NCBI GenBank assembly: GCA_044433645.1
Contig: JAWXTK010000012.1
Coordinates: 1 to 61,938 of the forward strand
Direction of reading: 5' to 3'
DNA length: 61,938 nucleotides
Source of the DNA: JAWXTK01 sp044433645
Lineage (GTDB): Bacteria; Bacteroidota; Bacteroidia; Bacteroidales; Rikenellaceae
The notes under the pieces are model-generated. The model was given only the letters and a program-made list of their open reading frames with translations. It was not told the origin of the DNA and searched no databases. The stretch's first letter is position 1. Each line of letters begins with the position of its first letter. Of this stretch, positions 49,451 through 58,020 are shown piece by piece. The translations under genes were made by a program, and so were the position numbers.

Positions 49451-50632
49451 CTAAACTACCTCAACGCCCAGGCTATCCATCATCCTGCCTGTCTTAGCCC
49501 TAGCCTGCTCAACACTCTCATCCCTAGCCAAAAGAACAGCCATTCTGCGATGCCCCTGCACCTCAGGCTTAGCAAAGATTCTCATCTGAGTGTCGCTCTC
49601 CTTCAACACCTCGTTTAAGTTTGACATCACGATATTAGTAGAGTGCCCCTCAACGACCACAGCACGTGATGCCGAAGGTCCATGAAACGCTATATTAGAA
49701 ATAGGTAAACCCAAAATCGCGCGCACATGAAGTGCAAATTCAGATAAATCCTGAGATATCATAGTAACCATACCCGTGTCATGTGGGCGTGGCGAAACCT
49801 CGCTAAAGATAACCTCGTCACCCTTAACAAAAAGCTCAACGCCAAACAAACCCCTACCACCCAAGGCATCAGTAATCTTGCGAGCTATCTCCTCGGCCTT
49901 AGCCCTAGCCTCTAGGCTCATAGGCTGAGGTTGCCATGACTCACGGTAGTCTCCGGCCACCTGTACGTGACCTATGGGTTCAAGAAAACTTGTGCCTGCA
50001 ATATGGCGCACAGTTAAAAGTGTAATCTCATAATCAAAATTAACAAAGCCCTCAACTATAACTCTGCCTTCGCCCGAGCGACCTCCCTCTTGAGAATATT
50101 CCCAAGCTGAATCTGCATCACACGCGCAACGAATCACACTCTGACCATGACCCGACGAACTCATCACAGGCTTCACAACGCAAGGCATACCTATAGTCTT
50201 CACAGCCTCATAAAATTCTTCCTTAGTATCTGCAAAACGATAGTCTGAGGTTTTAATACCAAGCTCCTCGGCAGCTAAACGGCGTATGCCCTCCCTATCC
50301 ATTGTTAGGCGCGTAGCCTCGGCCGTAGGCACTACATTATAGCCTTCTTTTTCTAGCTCCACGAGTGTATCGGTTGCTATGGCTTCTATTTCTGGAATAA
50401 TCCAATCGGGTTTCTCTGTTTCGATAATTTCTCTCAGTCGCTTTGCGTCCAACATAGACACTATGTAAGATTTGTGAGCTACTTGCATAGCTGGTGCATT
50501 TTCGTATCTATCCAGCGCCACTACCTCTACGCCAAAGCGTTGAAGTTCAAGTGCCACTTCTTTACCTAGCTCACCCGAGCCACACAACAAGGCTTTTTTA
50601 CCAAACGATGATGAAATTGTTCCGATTTTCAT
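49451..50632 (-). CDS. purT: Formate-dependent phosphoribosylglycinamide formyltransferase
   Basis: 393 aa. ATP-grasp enzyme: N-terminal 'LLCGSGELGKEVALELQRFGVEVVALDRYENAPAMQVAH' (in parts), ATP-binding 'GMPCVVKPVMSSSGHGQSV', 'GRVIVEGFVNFDYEITLLTVR', and 'GVELFVKGDEVIFSEVSPRPHDTGMVT' (metal-binding Glu/Asn equivalents). PurT makes formyl-GAR from formate and ATP in purine synthesis, without a folate cofactor. It has its own promoter, which is duplicated further upstream around an ORF6N fragment. Confidence 0.96.
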   Translation of the reverse strand: MKIGTISSSFGKKALLCGSGELGKEVALELQRFGVEVVALDRYENAPAMQVAHKSYIVSMLDAKRLREIIETEKPDWIIPEIEAIATDTLVELEKEGYNVVPTAEATRLTMDREGIRRLAAEELGIKTSDYRFADTKEEFYEAVKTIGMPCVVKPVMSSSGHGQSVIRCACDADSAWEYSQEGGRSGEGRVIVEGFVNFDYEITLLTVRHIAGTSFLEPIGHVQVAGDYRESWQPQPMSLEARAKAEEIARKITDALGGRGLFGVELFVKGDEVIFSEVSPRPHDTGMVTMISQDLSEFALHVRAILGLPISNIAFHGPSASRAVVVEGHSTNIVMSNLNEVLKESDTQMRIFAKPEVQGHRRMAVLLARDESVEQARAKTGRMMDSLGVEVV

Positions 50633-50662
50633 ATTCTAAAAAGTGTTAAGTTAAAAACTTTG

Positions 50663-50722
50663 TTGCAAAATACTCATTATTATTTTCTCTCGCAAATCTT
50701 GGGGTGGAAATAGCTAATAGTT
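50663..50722 (-). repeat. Direct repeat copy R1 containing the purT promoter
   Basis: This 60-bp block is repeated with 58 identities 559 bp away (R2). On the minus strand it holds TTTG, 20 nt, TATTTTG, a near-consensus Bacteroidota promoter pointing at purT with a leader of about 28 nt. Confidence 0.8.
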
Positions 50723-50738
50723 GCTAGAAGTCTCATCT

Positions 50739-51200
50739 TTATTTCTGAGTAATCACGTTAAAACCTATAGGCCTACGAGATTTAATAGTTTCCTTATTGT
50801 GATTTTGCAAGCTAGCTAAAGTCTCATTAATTAACTCCAACTGCATACGGGTGTCATCGTTTATATCATTGTAGTCTGTGAATACTTCTTCAATATATTC
50901 TTTCAATTCCTTCATTTCGTCTTGCAGCTGGCTAAGTGGCGATGAGCTGGGTAATTGCCTGATAGCGACAAAAGCACGGATAATACCTATATTAATATTT
51001 ATAGCTAATTCACTATTAAGAACCGATGAGAGCATAGCCACACCCTGCTCTGTAAATGCGTAGGGCATATATCTTGTACCACCCCGACCTTTTGATGTCA
51101 CAATTTGTGACCTCAAAGATTCAAACTCATCTGAAGTTAATTCAAACATAAAATCATTCGGAAAGCGTCTGATATTACGCTTTACAGATTGCTCTATGGT
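50739..51200 (-). pseudogene. ORF6N-domain protein, 5'-truncated
   Basis: An open stretch of 153 codons begins right after a TAA and reads 'TIEQSVKRNIRRFPNDFMFELT', the middle of the ORF6N DNA-binding domain of phage antirepressor-like proteins. It continues with 'GGTRYMPYAFTEQGVAMLSSVL', then a coiled coil and a basic tail. The first ~40 residues of the domain (the usual '...IRGQRVMLD.DLA.LYGV' part) are missing. The first internal ATG would give 136 aa lacking the start of the domain. The break lies within about 20 bp of direct repeat R2. Probably inactive, although a truncated product might still be made from the R2 promoter. Confidence 0.8.
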
Positions 51201-51221
51201 TTAAGTTTATGGATAAGTATA

Positions 51222-51281
51222 TTGCAAAATACTCATTATTATTTTCTCTCGCAAATCTTGGGTAGGAAATAGCTAATAGTT
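51222..51281 (-). repeat. Direct repeat copy R2 upstream of the ORF6N fragment
   Basis: 58 of 60 bases match R1, with two substitutions in the TTGGG(G/T)(T/A)GG part. It keeps the same TTTG-N20-TATTTTG promoter, here aimed at the ORF6N fragment. The 90 bp between it and the fimbrillin stop hold only a terminator. Confidence 0.8.
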
Positions 51282-51315
51282 CCACTAACGTACTTAGACC
51301 CTAAGAACCAAAGAA

Positions 51316-51344
51316 AAGGCTCGCACCACAACAGTGCGAGCCTT
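51316..51344 (-). terminator. Terminator of the fimbrial lipoprotein operon
   Basis: Stem AAGGCTCGCAC / GTGCGAGCCTT with a 7-nt loop, followed on the minus strand by TTCTTT. It sits 28 bp past the last fimbrillin stop. Confidence 0.85.
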
Positions 51345-51371
51345 AACTCTATAATATATCAGTTGATATAA

Positions 51372-52283
51372 CTACTGACCTGCTACACCACTTCCTAGTG
51401 AATCACCTGACCAACCATTAATTGTACCAGTTGTTAACTCAGAATCCACTTTCTCTATTGTAACGTCAAATACAAAGACTTTACCTGCCTCTAACACTAC
51501 ACTTTCAAAATCAGTGTCAATCACGGCTTTGTCATTATTTTTAAATGTAAGAGTGATATAACTATTAAGCTCAACAGTGCCTGGGATAAGCATAACATCA
51601 TAAGACTCACCGTTTACTATTTCAGCAAAGCTCATGTCTTGTTTAGATGTTTGACCTGTGATTTCATTTGTTGCCAAGTTATAACTAGCTCTTGTAGGCA
51701 TGCCCGAAACTGTGATTCTCATGTCTGCTAAATCTGAAGATTCGATACCCGAACCTGCAATCAAGTTAATTTGAAGTTTTGAAAGAGCATGAGAGAATTC
51801 AAAACCAACTTCAGTTGAACTCACTGCAGAACAACCTTTAGTACTAGCCACTAACAAATCAATAGATGAACGGTCTTGAGCCTGAATGCTAAGGGAATAA
51901 ATACCCCCCGACCCACTGCTTGCACTATATGGATAGTAAGCATAAAAATCCACTTGAGTTTCTTCATTTAATGGGAAATAAATATCTTTACCTGCAGTAG
52001 TTACCTCAAATGCTGCCACCTCAGATGAATCAGCTGCCGTAGATGTGTAAGACACATTAGAGTAACTTGCATAGTTAGCTAGGTCTGTGTTTCCAGTTAA
52101 TATTTGATAAACACCTATCTGATCTCCCTCTGACCAAAGAGTGTCAGCGACAACGCGCGAAGAGATTTGTGAAAAGAACGATGCTGCTTGATCACCAACA
52201 GCGGGTGATTCTATTGTTTCTGTTTCCTTAGAGCAAGAGGCCATTGCTGCAATGGCTGCAAATGCTAAAATAAGTTTTTTCAT
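51372..52283 (-). CDS. Fimbrillin family lipoprotein
   Basis: 303 aa. Lipobox MASC (Cys at residue 17). Residues 40-65 read 'ISSRVVADTLWSEGDQIGVYQI', the common start of the Mfa/FimA-like fimbrillin fold, with an Arg (position about 43) where trypsin-like processing frees the polymerising subunit in Porphyromonas fimbriae. Later features include 'KDIYFPLNEETQVDFYAYYPYS', 'GFEFSHALSKLQINLIAG' and the terminal 'TTGTINGWSGDSLG'. Probably a fimbrial or surface adhesin subunit. Third gene of a three-gene operon; 7 bp from the previous fimbrillin gene. Confidence 0.85.
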   Translation of the reverse strand: MKKLILAFAAIAAMASCSKETETIESPAVGDQAASFFSQISSRVVADTLWSEGDQIGVYQILTGNTDLANYASYSNVSYTSTAADSSEVAAFEVTTAGKDIYFPLNEETQVDFYAYYPYSASSGSGGIYSLSIQAQDRSSIDLLVASTKGCSAVSSTEVGFEFSHALSKLQINLIAGSGIESSDLADMRITVSGMPTRASYNLATNEITGQTSKQDMSFAEIVNGESYDVMLIPGTVELNSYITLTFKNNDKAVIDTDFESVVLEAGKVFVFDVTIEKVDSELTTGTINGWSGDSLGSGVAGQ

Positions 52284-52290
52284 ATATAAA

Positions 52291-53181
52291 TTATTCTGCT
52301 GTTAGGTTATCGTCTTCAATATCTTCGTTAGTTGCCCAATCTTTGATTGTGCTACCTGTAAGTATTACCTCAGTTGTAGTAATTTTAAGAGATAAGTAAT
52401 ATTTCCAACCCTCTTTAAATTCAGCTTCTGAAATATCATAGGTGAAAGGCTCGTAGCCAGAAACCTTGAATGAGATTTTAACATCAGCATTATTAGCACT
52501 TGGAATAAGAATTGCTGAATAAGAACCGTCACTGCCATTAGGTGTAATAGACGCTATGTCTGAAACGCTAGAAATAGATTTAGAAATAAAGCTATATTCT
52601 GCCGTAGTTGCCAAACCTTCGATAGCAGTAGTTACGTCACTCCACTTATATTGCTCACCAAAACCCTCGTCCATAGTTACAGTTAAATATAACATTGAAA
52701 GTTTGTGAGTAAATTCTAGACTAACGCTTGGCGCAGTTTTAGAACCCTCAGCCTCAGCTGACACCATAAAGTCGATAGCATTAGCATTGCTTTGGTCTGC
52801 AACATTAATGCTGTATTTAGCATTAGTAGTAGCGCTGTTGTAAGGGAAATAAGCTACAAAATATGCTTTATCAGCATTTAGTGGATAGAACATAGTGTCC
52901 GCAACTACATTAAATGAAGACGAAGAAGAAGTGTAATCTGCCACAGTGCTAACATACTGAGTATTGCTATAAGTACAGCTAGAGATAGTGTTTGTGTACA
53001 TAAATACACCTATAGAATCATCTATGCTCCACTTCTCATCACTAACACGAGCAGTAATTTGGCCACTTTCAAGAGCCACTGCAACTTTGTCGCCCGTAAC
53101 AGGAGTCACATCTTCCGTTTCTTTCGAACATGAGCACGCCAAAACTAGCATTGCTAATGTGAAAAATAAGTTTTTATTCAT
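52291..53181 (-). CDS. Fimbrillin family lipoprotein
   Basis: 296 aa. Lipobox LACSC (tandem Cys at about 16 and 18). The fold matches its downstream neighbour in order: 'ITARVSDEKWSIDDSIGVFMY', 'DTMFYPLNADKAYFVAYFPYN', 'SLEFTHKLSMLYLTVTM', and 'LTGSTIKDWATNED' near the end. The two are clearly paralogous but well diverged, as expected for structural and accessory subunits of one fimbria. The Arg in 'TARV' may be the maturation site. Middle gene of the operon. Confidence 0.85.
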   Translation of the reverse strand: MNKNLFFTLAMLVLACSCSKETEDVTPVTGDKVAVALESGQITARVSDEKWSIDDSIGVFMYTNTISSCTYSNTQYVSTVADYTSSSSSFNVVADTMFYPLNADKAYFVAYFPYNSATTNAKYSINVADQSNANAIDFMVSAEAEGSKTAPSVSLEFTHKLSMLYLTVTMDEGFGEQYKWSDVTTAIEGLATTAEYSFISKSISSVSDIASITPNGSDGSYSAILIPSANNADVKISFKVSGYEPFTYDISEAEFKEGWKYYLSLKITTTEVILTGSTIKDWATNEDIEDDNLTAE

Positions 53182-53204
53182 GATTATGTGTTTTTTTAAG
53201 TTTT

Positions 53205-54014
53205 TTAGTTAATAGTGATTTGAGTAGAGGTCATAACCTCCCAACCAGAGATAGTGCCGCCGTTTAACTCGCTAACTTCAGGAGTTACAATCTCGATATT
53301 TGCAGTGATAGTAGTTGTTTGAGTTTTGTCAGTTTTGAATGTAACAATCTCATCACTAGTCTCTTCTCTGCCGTCTACATAGTTAAGAGTTACTGTAAAT
53401 TCAGCCTCGCCATTTGAGCCAAGCACCATAGCCGAGCTAGTGTAAGCATCAGATGCATAAGCTAAATCAAATGCTAATTTAACAGCATCGCCACTGGCAG
53501 CATCTGCTTTACAATCCCAGTTTGCAGCAATACCCGAAATCTCAGCTGTAATGCTAGCTAGATCAGCGATATCACCCTCAGTAACATTGATAGTCAAGTC
53601 CAAAAGTTGATTCATTTGATTTACATCAACTTCAACGTTTGCAATTTTGTTGTTTTCGATAGTAGCCGTTGCTGAGCCATAATACAAAGCCTCAGTCATA
53701 GGAGTTACATAATCACCTAATACGGTAGAGTTGAATAGTGTGTCGCCCACTAACTTCACGTTAGAAATCTCATTGTAAACGTAAGCTGTGTAATCGCCCA
53801 CAGGGAAAGCTCCAGGGAAATCAACGCCTTCGGCATCCGAGATTGAGTAAGTACGACCCTCAAAAGATACTTTTAAGTCCTCTACGCTAGGAGCACCATC
53901 ACTCAAAGTGACATACAGCCCACCAACTGCGTCTGTTGGAATCTCTTCTGTTTCTGTGCACCCAGCAAGAAGTACTGCTGAAAGTGCCATGATAATTGTA
54001 GTTCTCATGTTCAT
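53205..54014 (-). CDS. FimB/Mfa2-like lipoprotein, probable fimbrial anchor
   Basis: 269 aa. Lipobox LAGC (Cys at about residue 19). 'GGLYVTLSDGAPSVEDLKVSFEG' and 'FPVGDYTAYVYNEISNV' resemble the first beta domain of Mfa2/DUF5119-type anchors; 'YVTPMTEALYYGSA' and 'SITAEISGIAANWD' fit the second. The family call is moderate; a DUF4493-type surface lipoprotein is an alternative. As the first gene of the operon before two fimbrillins it would fit the usual role of anchor and length regulator. A 14-bp tandem duplication around its start codon creates a five-residue upstream frame. Confidence 0.65.
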   Translation of the reverse strand: MNMRTTIIMALSAVLLAGCTETEEIPTDAVGGLYVTLSDGAPSVEDLKVSFEGRTYSISDAEGVDFPGAFPVGDYTAYVYNEISNVKLVGDTLFNSTVLGDYVTPMTEALYYGSATATIENNKIANVEVDVNQMNQLLDLTINVTEGDIADLASITAEISGIAANWDCKADAASGDAVKLAFDLAYASDAYTSSAMVLGSNGEAEFTVTLNYVDGREETSDEIVTFKTDKTQTTTITANIEIVTPEVSELNGGTISGWEVMTSTQITIN

Positions 54015-54033
54015 GTTTTCATGTTCATGTTTT
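54006..54033 (-). repeat. Tandem 14-bp duplication at the anchor gene start
   Basis: Two perfect copies of CATGTTCATGTTTT (plus strand). On the minus strand the extra copy yields ATG AAC ATG AAA ACA TGA, whose stop overlaps the true ATG as ATGA. No clear consensus promoter was found in the ~100 bp upstream. Confidence 0.6.
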
Positions 54034-54136
54034 ATAGTTTTTTATGGTTTTAGTTTCGTGTTACAGGTTATACATACCAAAATGTTTTGCAAAATAATAA
54101 ATATTTAGCAATTCACCAAAAAATATTATGATTTTA

Positions 54137-57100
54137 TTACACTTTTTCTACTTTTTCTTTTGAAACGTACCAAACATAGCCCTCAACACTCTTGTAGCCC
54201 ATAGATTCCAAGATTTTCACGTACTCACGCACTTGTTTTTTGTGAGAATTACTCTCATTTAAACCAAATTTATAATCCACAACCACAGCCCTATCCTGGT
54301 TTATCATCACCCTATCAGGGCGTTTTATCTTGGCCGTCGAGGGCAAAATAATCTGATTTTCGTTTTTTATCTGCTGCCAAGGTGTGCAAAACCACTCTTT
54401 TATCAGGGGATTTTTGAAAGAATTTTCTATGATTTTTTTAAGATTTTCGCTCTCATCTTCGTTGATTATTGCATCTTTTCTGAGCTGCTCAACCGAGGCT
54501 AAAACCTCAACTGAAGTACTAGAATTTTCAAAGATACGGTGCATTAAAATACCGTAATTTCTAGGCGCAAAAACCTGTTTTTCATCCTCCTCTTCTTTGA
54601 TTTGAGAATTTACTCTAAGATTTTCACGTGCATTAAATTTACGGCTCGCATACGTGCTTGCAACTAGCCTAGGGGAAGCCTTTTGCCTATGAGCAAAGGT
54701 TGGCTCACCATATTCATACACCCTAAAACCAGGCTCTTTCTCTGAGTAATTAAGTTCTATTTCATCAAGTTTTACTCTAGTATCTTGCCCCTGTAAAACC
54801 CTAACCACAAGCTCATCAATTTGATTCTTTGCAGCCTTGCCCGGCACAATAATATGGAGCTCACACTCAGCACGCGTTAGGGCCACATACAACAAATTTA
54901 TATTATCTATATAGGACAATAATTTTTCGTCCAAGAAATCCTTAGAAAAATGCGACTGCTCCATTTTATTCTCCCACGAGATAGGGAATTTACCCATATC
55001 TTCATGATCTTCATAATCACACCAAGTAATAGATTGAGACAAGGGCGTCATACCCCAATTACAAAAGGGCATAATCACCGTCTTGAACTCCAGACCCTTG
55101 GATTTGTGTATAGAAATAATAGTTATAGCCGAGCGCGAGGCAGGAATATTTATGCTCTGCTCACGACCATGCTTCTGCCAATAATCAAGAAAAGATAAAG
55201 AATCGCAAACATTTGAGCTACAATAAGATAGAATCTGATTATGCAGAGCCTGCACATAGGCCAACTCTTTGCTTTCATTACCTATATTATAATAGCCAAT
55301 AATTTCTTCAAAAGCCTCAAGGGGCGAAAGAGTTTTTAATTTTTTTAATAAGTCTTGTTCTTCGGTGGCGAATTCAGCGCCAAAATCTCGGCCTAGATAC
55401 TTATTTATTATAGCCCTTTCGACCAAATTTTTCTCGTCTATACTAAATTTAAGAAAAGATATAATAAAATTAACCTGAGCACTTTTGCCTATTTGCAGAG
55501 CCTCGGCCGTAACCACGTCGTAGCAATATTTTGAATTAGGGTGCTCGCCCTTATATTGCAATAGCATAGAAGCCAGAGCCTTAGATTCATTGCCCGTTCT
55601 AACCAATATAGCTATATCACCAGGCTCATAACCTCGCTCCTGCAACTGCTCTATGCGCTCTATGACAAGTGGCTTACTCTCAGGGTCTTGAACCTCATTA
55701 AAAGTAATATTCACATAGCCTTTTTTCTCATCAGAAAAAGTTTTTTGAGCATGGTCTGTATAGGCATTTTTAAGCATATCTTGCGATGATGCTGGCAGTT
55801 TATTACCTATCATTTCATTCAGATCATCATTGCACAGTTCCACCACTTTGCCTATGAAATTATTGTTAAAATCAACAACATTTTTAAGACTTCGATAGTT
55901 GGTTTGAAGGCTAGAGGTTGTAGAATTTGAAAATTCCTTCTCGACCTTATTATTTAAAATACTCCAGTCGCCCCCACGAAATCTATAAATAGATTGTTTC
56001 ACGTCGCCCACCAACAAAACTGCATCTTTCTCCTTGGCACTGAGCGCATTATCAAGCAAAGGTTTAAAATTTTCCCATTGCTTTGTGGACGTATCCTGAA
56101 ACTCATCTATCATAAATTCACTAAACACATTGCCCACTTTCTCAAAGATAAAAGGCGTGTCGTCGCCCGAGATAAGCTCAGCTAAAATTTTGTTGGTTTC
56201 ACTAATGTGGAGTATATTTTCATTTGCATAAATTGATTTGATATGCTCGGATAATTTACCCAAAAGCGCAAAATTTCTATAATTTTTCTTTAGCAGCAGC
56301 GAACTAAAGTACAAATATTTATTATCATTATAGGTATCACAGATATCGCCCAAAATATCAGTTAGCTCACCACACAGGGGCTCAATAACAGGATGTGTCT
56401 TGCCCGTAAACCACTTTGACGTGCCACCTAATATATTAAGAGCTGTTTTTGAAGGTTCTACAAAGCCACTTTTAAGCACCTTAGACACATAACCCATAAT
56501 TCCTGTGCTTTTACCTGAAAAATCGTCAACGGTAAGATTATTCTCATCCATCAAATCTTTGATTCTCTGGGCTAAAGATTTTAATTGTTGCTCCACTTGG
56601 CTGACTTTAGAGATAATAGAGCCAACAAAATCTTCTAGCTCTCCCATGCTTAAAGGCGAGTTTTTGAAATCGTCGTTAAAAATTTCTTTACCTAGAGAGA
56701 TTAAAGATTTTTTCAAATCCCAGCTCTTGCCTGCATTGATTTTTTCGCCCACGAAATCAGTAATCCAGCCCCTCAATTCCTTGTCATGGACTATGGTATC
56801 GAGCAGCGAATCCACCGAATTATCAAGTATGGTATCCGTCTTGAGCTCTATATTAAAGTTAAGGTCCATGCCCAGTTCTTTGATAAACGAGCGTATGATT
56901 CTTTGAAAAAATTTATCTATCGTTAGCACAGCGAAACGACTGTAATTATGCAGGATAAAACTCTGAGCGATAACGGCTTGGCTCTGGATTTTCGCAGTAG
57001 AAAAACCAGTGTCTTTAATCAAAAGGGGCATATATTTACTATCCTTAGCCTTGCTGAGCAAATAAAGTTCCATTAAGATACGGCGCTTCATTTCCTCGGT

Positions 57101-57238
57101 GGCCTTATTAGTAAAAGTCACAGCCAGTACCTCCTTATAAAGAGATGGTTCACTTATAACACTTTTGATGTATTCATAGGCCAAAGTAAAGGTTTTACCC
57201 GAGCCTGCCGATGCTTTCAATATTCTAACTCTTCCCAT
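54137..57238 (-). CDS. AddA/RecB-like UvrD-type helicase-nuclease
   Basis: 1033 aa from the ATG giving 'MGRVRILKASAGSGKTFTLAYEYI', where ASAGSGKT is Walker A. Also seen are 'LAVTFTNKATEEMKRRI' (motif Ia), 'FMIDEFQDTSTKQW' (Walker B), 'LVGDVKQSIYRFRGGD' (motif III), 'ISIHKSKGLEFKTVIMPF' (motif V) and 'NLLYVALTRAECELHI' (motif VI). The C-terminal PD-(D/E)XK nuclease shows 'RPDRVMINQDRAVVVDYKFG' (Asp and Asp-x-Lys). With the divergent AddB-like protein it should resect double-strand breaks for RecA. An upstream in-frame ATG falls within the promoter and is not used. Confidence 0.88.
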   Translation of the reverse strand: MGRVRILKASAGSGKTFTLAYEYIKSVISEPSLYKEVLAVTFTNKATEEMKRRILMELYLLSKAKDSKYMPLLIKDTGFSTAKIQSQAVIAQSFILHNYSRFAVLTIDKFFQRIIRSFIKELGMDLNFNIELKTDTILDNSVDSLLDTIVHDKELRGWITDFVGEKINAGKSWDLKKSLISLGKEIFNDDFKNSPLSMGELEDFVGSIISKVSQVEQQLKSLAQRIKDLMDENNLTVDDFSGKSTGIMGYVSKVLKSGFVEPSKTALNILGGTSKWFTGKTHPVIEPLCGELTDILGDICDTYNDNKYLYFSSLLLKKNYRNFALLGKLSEHIKSIYANENILHISETNKILAELISGDDTPFIFEKVGNVFSEFMIDEFQDTSTKQWENFKPLLDNALSAKEKDAVLLVGDVKQSIYRFRGGDWSILNNKVEKEFSNSTTSSLQTNYRSLKNVVDFNNNFIGKVVELCNDDLNEMIGNKLPASSQDMLKNAYTDHAQKTFSDEKKGYVNITFNEVQDPESKPLVIERIEQLQERGYEPGDIAILVRTGNESKALASMLLQYKGEHPNSKYCYDVVTAEALQIGKSAQVNFIISFLKFSIDEKNLVERAIINKYLGRDFGAEFATEEQDLLKKLKTLSPLEAFEEIIGYYNIGNESKELAYVQALHNQILSYCSSNVCDSLSFLDYWQKHGREQSINIPASRSAITIISIHKSKGLEFKTVIMPFCNWGMTPLSQSITWCDYEDHEDMGKFPISWENKMEQSHFSKDFLDEKLLSYIDNINLLYVALTRAECELHIIVPGKAAKNQIDELVVRVLQGQDTRVKLDEIELNYSEKEPGFRVYEYGEPTFAHRQKASPRLVASTYASRKFNARENLRVNSQIKEEEDEKQVFAPRNYGILMHRIFENSSTSVEVLASVEQLRKDAIINEDESENLKKIIENSFKNPLIKEWFCTPWQQIKNENQIILPSTAKIKRPDRVMINQDRAVVVDYKFGLNESNSHKKQVREYVKILESMGYKSVEGYVWYVSKEKVEKV

Positions 57239-57243
57239 AAGAG

Positions 57244-57251
57244 CAAAAATA
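57244..57251 (-). promoter_or_regulatory. Candidate -7 box for the AddA-like gene
   Basis: TATTTTTG on the minus strand, exact consensus, ending 5 bp before the ATG, so the transcript would be leaderless or nearly so. No -33 box is seen. Confidence 0.35.
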
Positions 57252-57312
57252 CTACTTTTTTTCGTAATTTGCATAAAAATTCATATCTTGCCAAAAGAAA
57301 ATTACACAAACC

Positions 57313-58011
57313 ATGAAAAAGAGAATATTTTTAATCCTAGCCTTGCTCCTTGTGGGTTACTACGCATCTTGCGAACAGCTAATCACAAGCAAAACAATGG
57401 CTGATTTTAACACAATAGAACTAAGAGGAAACCTTACCGTAGAACTAAGCGAGGACACCTCAAACAGTATAGAAATTGAACTTTTCGGCTGCGACATCAC
57501 AAAAATCAGATGGGCAGTTGAAAACGACAAGCTTAGCGTTACACTTAAAACCCCAACCTCGGAGGTAAACGCCAGGGCAAATGTTAAAATATCTTACAAA
57601 AATCTTCGCACTTTAGAGGCTTATTCTAGCTCAGTTAAAAGCACAACGCCCATGAGTCAAGATATGTTAGATATAAAAGCTAGCTCGGGGGCAATAGTCA
57701 ATATTCAAGTGCAAAGCCTTGATGTTAAAGTAGATGCACTGCAAAATAGTGTCGTACAATTAGAAGGTATCAGCCGTTATCTAATTGTTAACGCCGAAGA
57801 CAGGAGCAAGGTGGATATGCGCTCGCTATCCTCTGTTAGTGTAAATGCACAAGGGTCAGGACAAGCAGAAATTTACGTACTTGCTCAGCAAAGATTAGTG
57901 GCAAGTGCTAAAACAGGCGCCACAGTTTATTATCTTGGCGAACCACGATTACTGAGAGCCTTCACACCAAAAATCATAAAATTTGGTGCATCAATAGAAA
58001 ACCTTAAATAA
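57313..58011 (+). CDS. DUF2807 (head-GIN type) exported protein
   Basis: 232 aa. Signal peptide with possible lipobox YASC (Cys at about residue 20). The mature part begins 'TMADFNTIELRGNLTVELSED', the usual DUF2807 start. It then shows regular short beta strands ('LRTLEAYSSSVKSTTPMSQDMLDIKASSGAIVNIQVQS', in part), consistent with the right-handed beta-helix or stacked sheet of the family. The function is unknown; such proteins sit in the periplasm or outer membrane of Bacteroidota. It lies between the two halves of AddAB and is followed after 9 bp by the AddB-like gene, so it probably shares that transcript. Confidence 0.82.
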   Translation: MKKRIFLILALLLVGYYASCEQLITSKTMADFNTIELRGNLTVELSEDTSNSIEIELFGCDITKIRWAVENDKLSVTLKTPTSEVNARANVKISYKNLRTLEAYSSSVKSTTPMSQDMLDIKASSGAIVNIQVQSLDVKVDALQNSVVQLEGISRYLIVNAEDRSKVDMRSLSSVSVNAQGSGQAEIYVLAQQRLVASAKTGATVYYLGEPRLLRAFTPKIIKFGASIENLK

Positions 58012-58020
58012 GCTCTCACA

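Noticed and set aside
50739..51149. Intact ORF6N gene starting at the internal ATG
   Set aside because: Clear family sequence continues upstream of that ATG to a stop codon, showing the 5' part of the domain has been lost.
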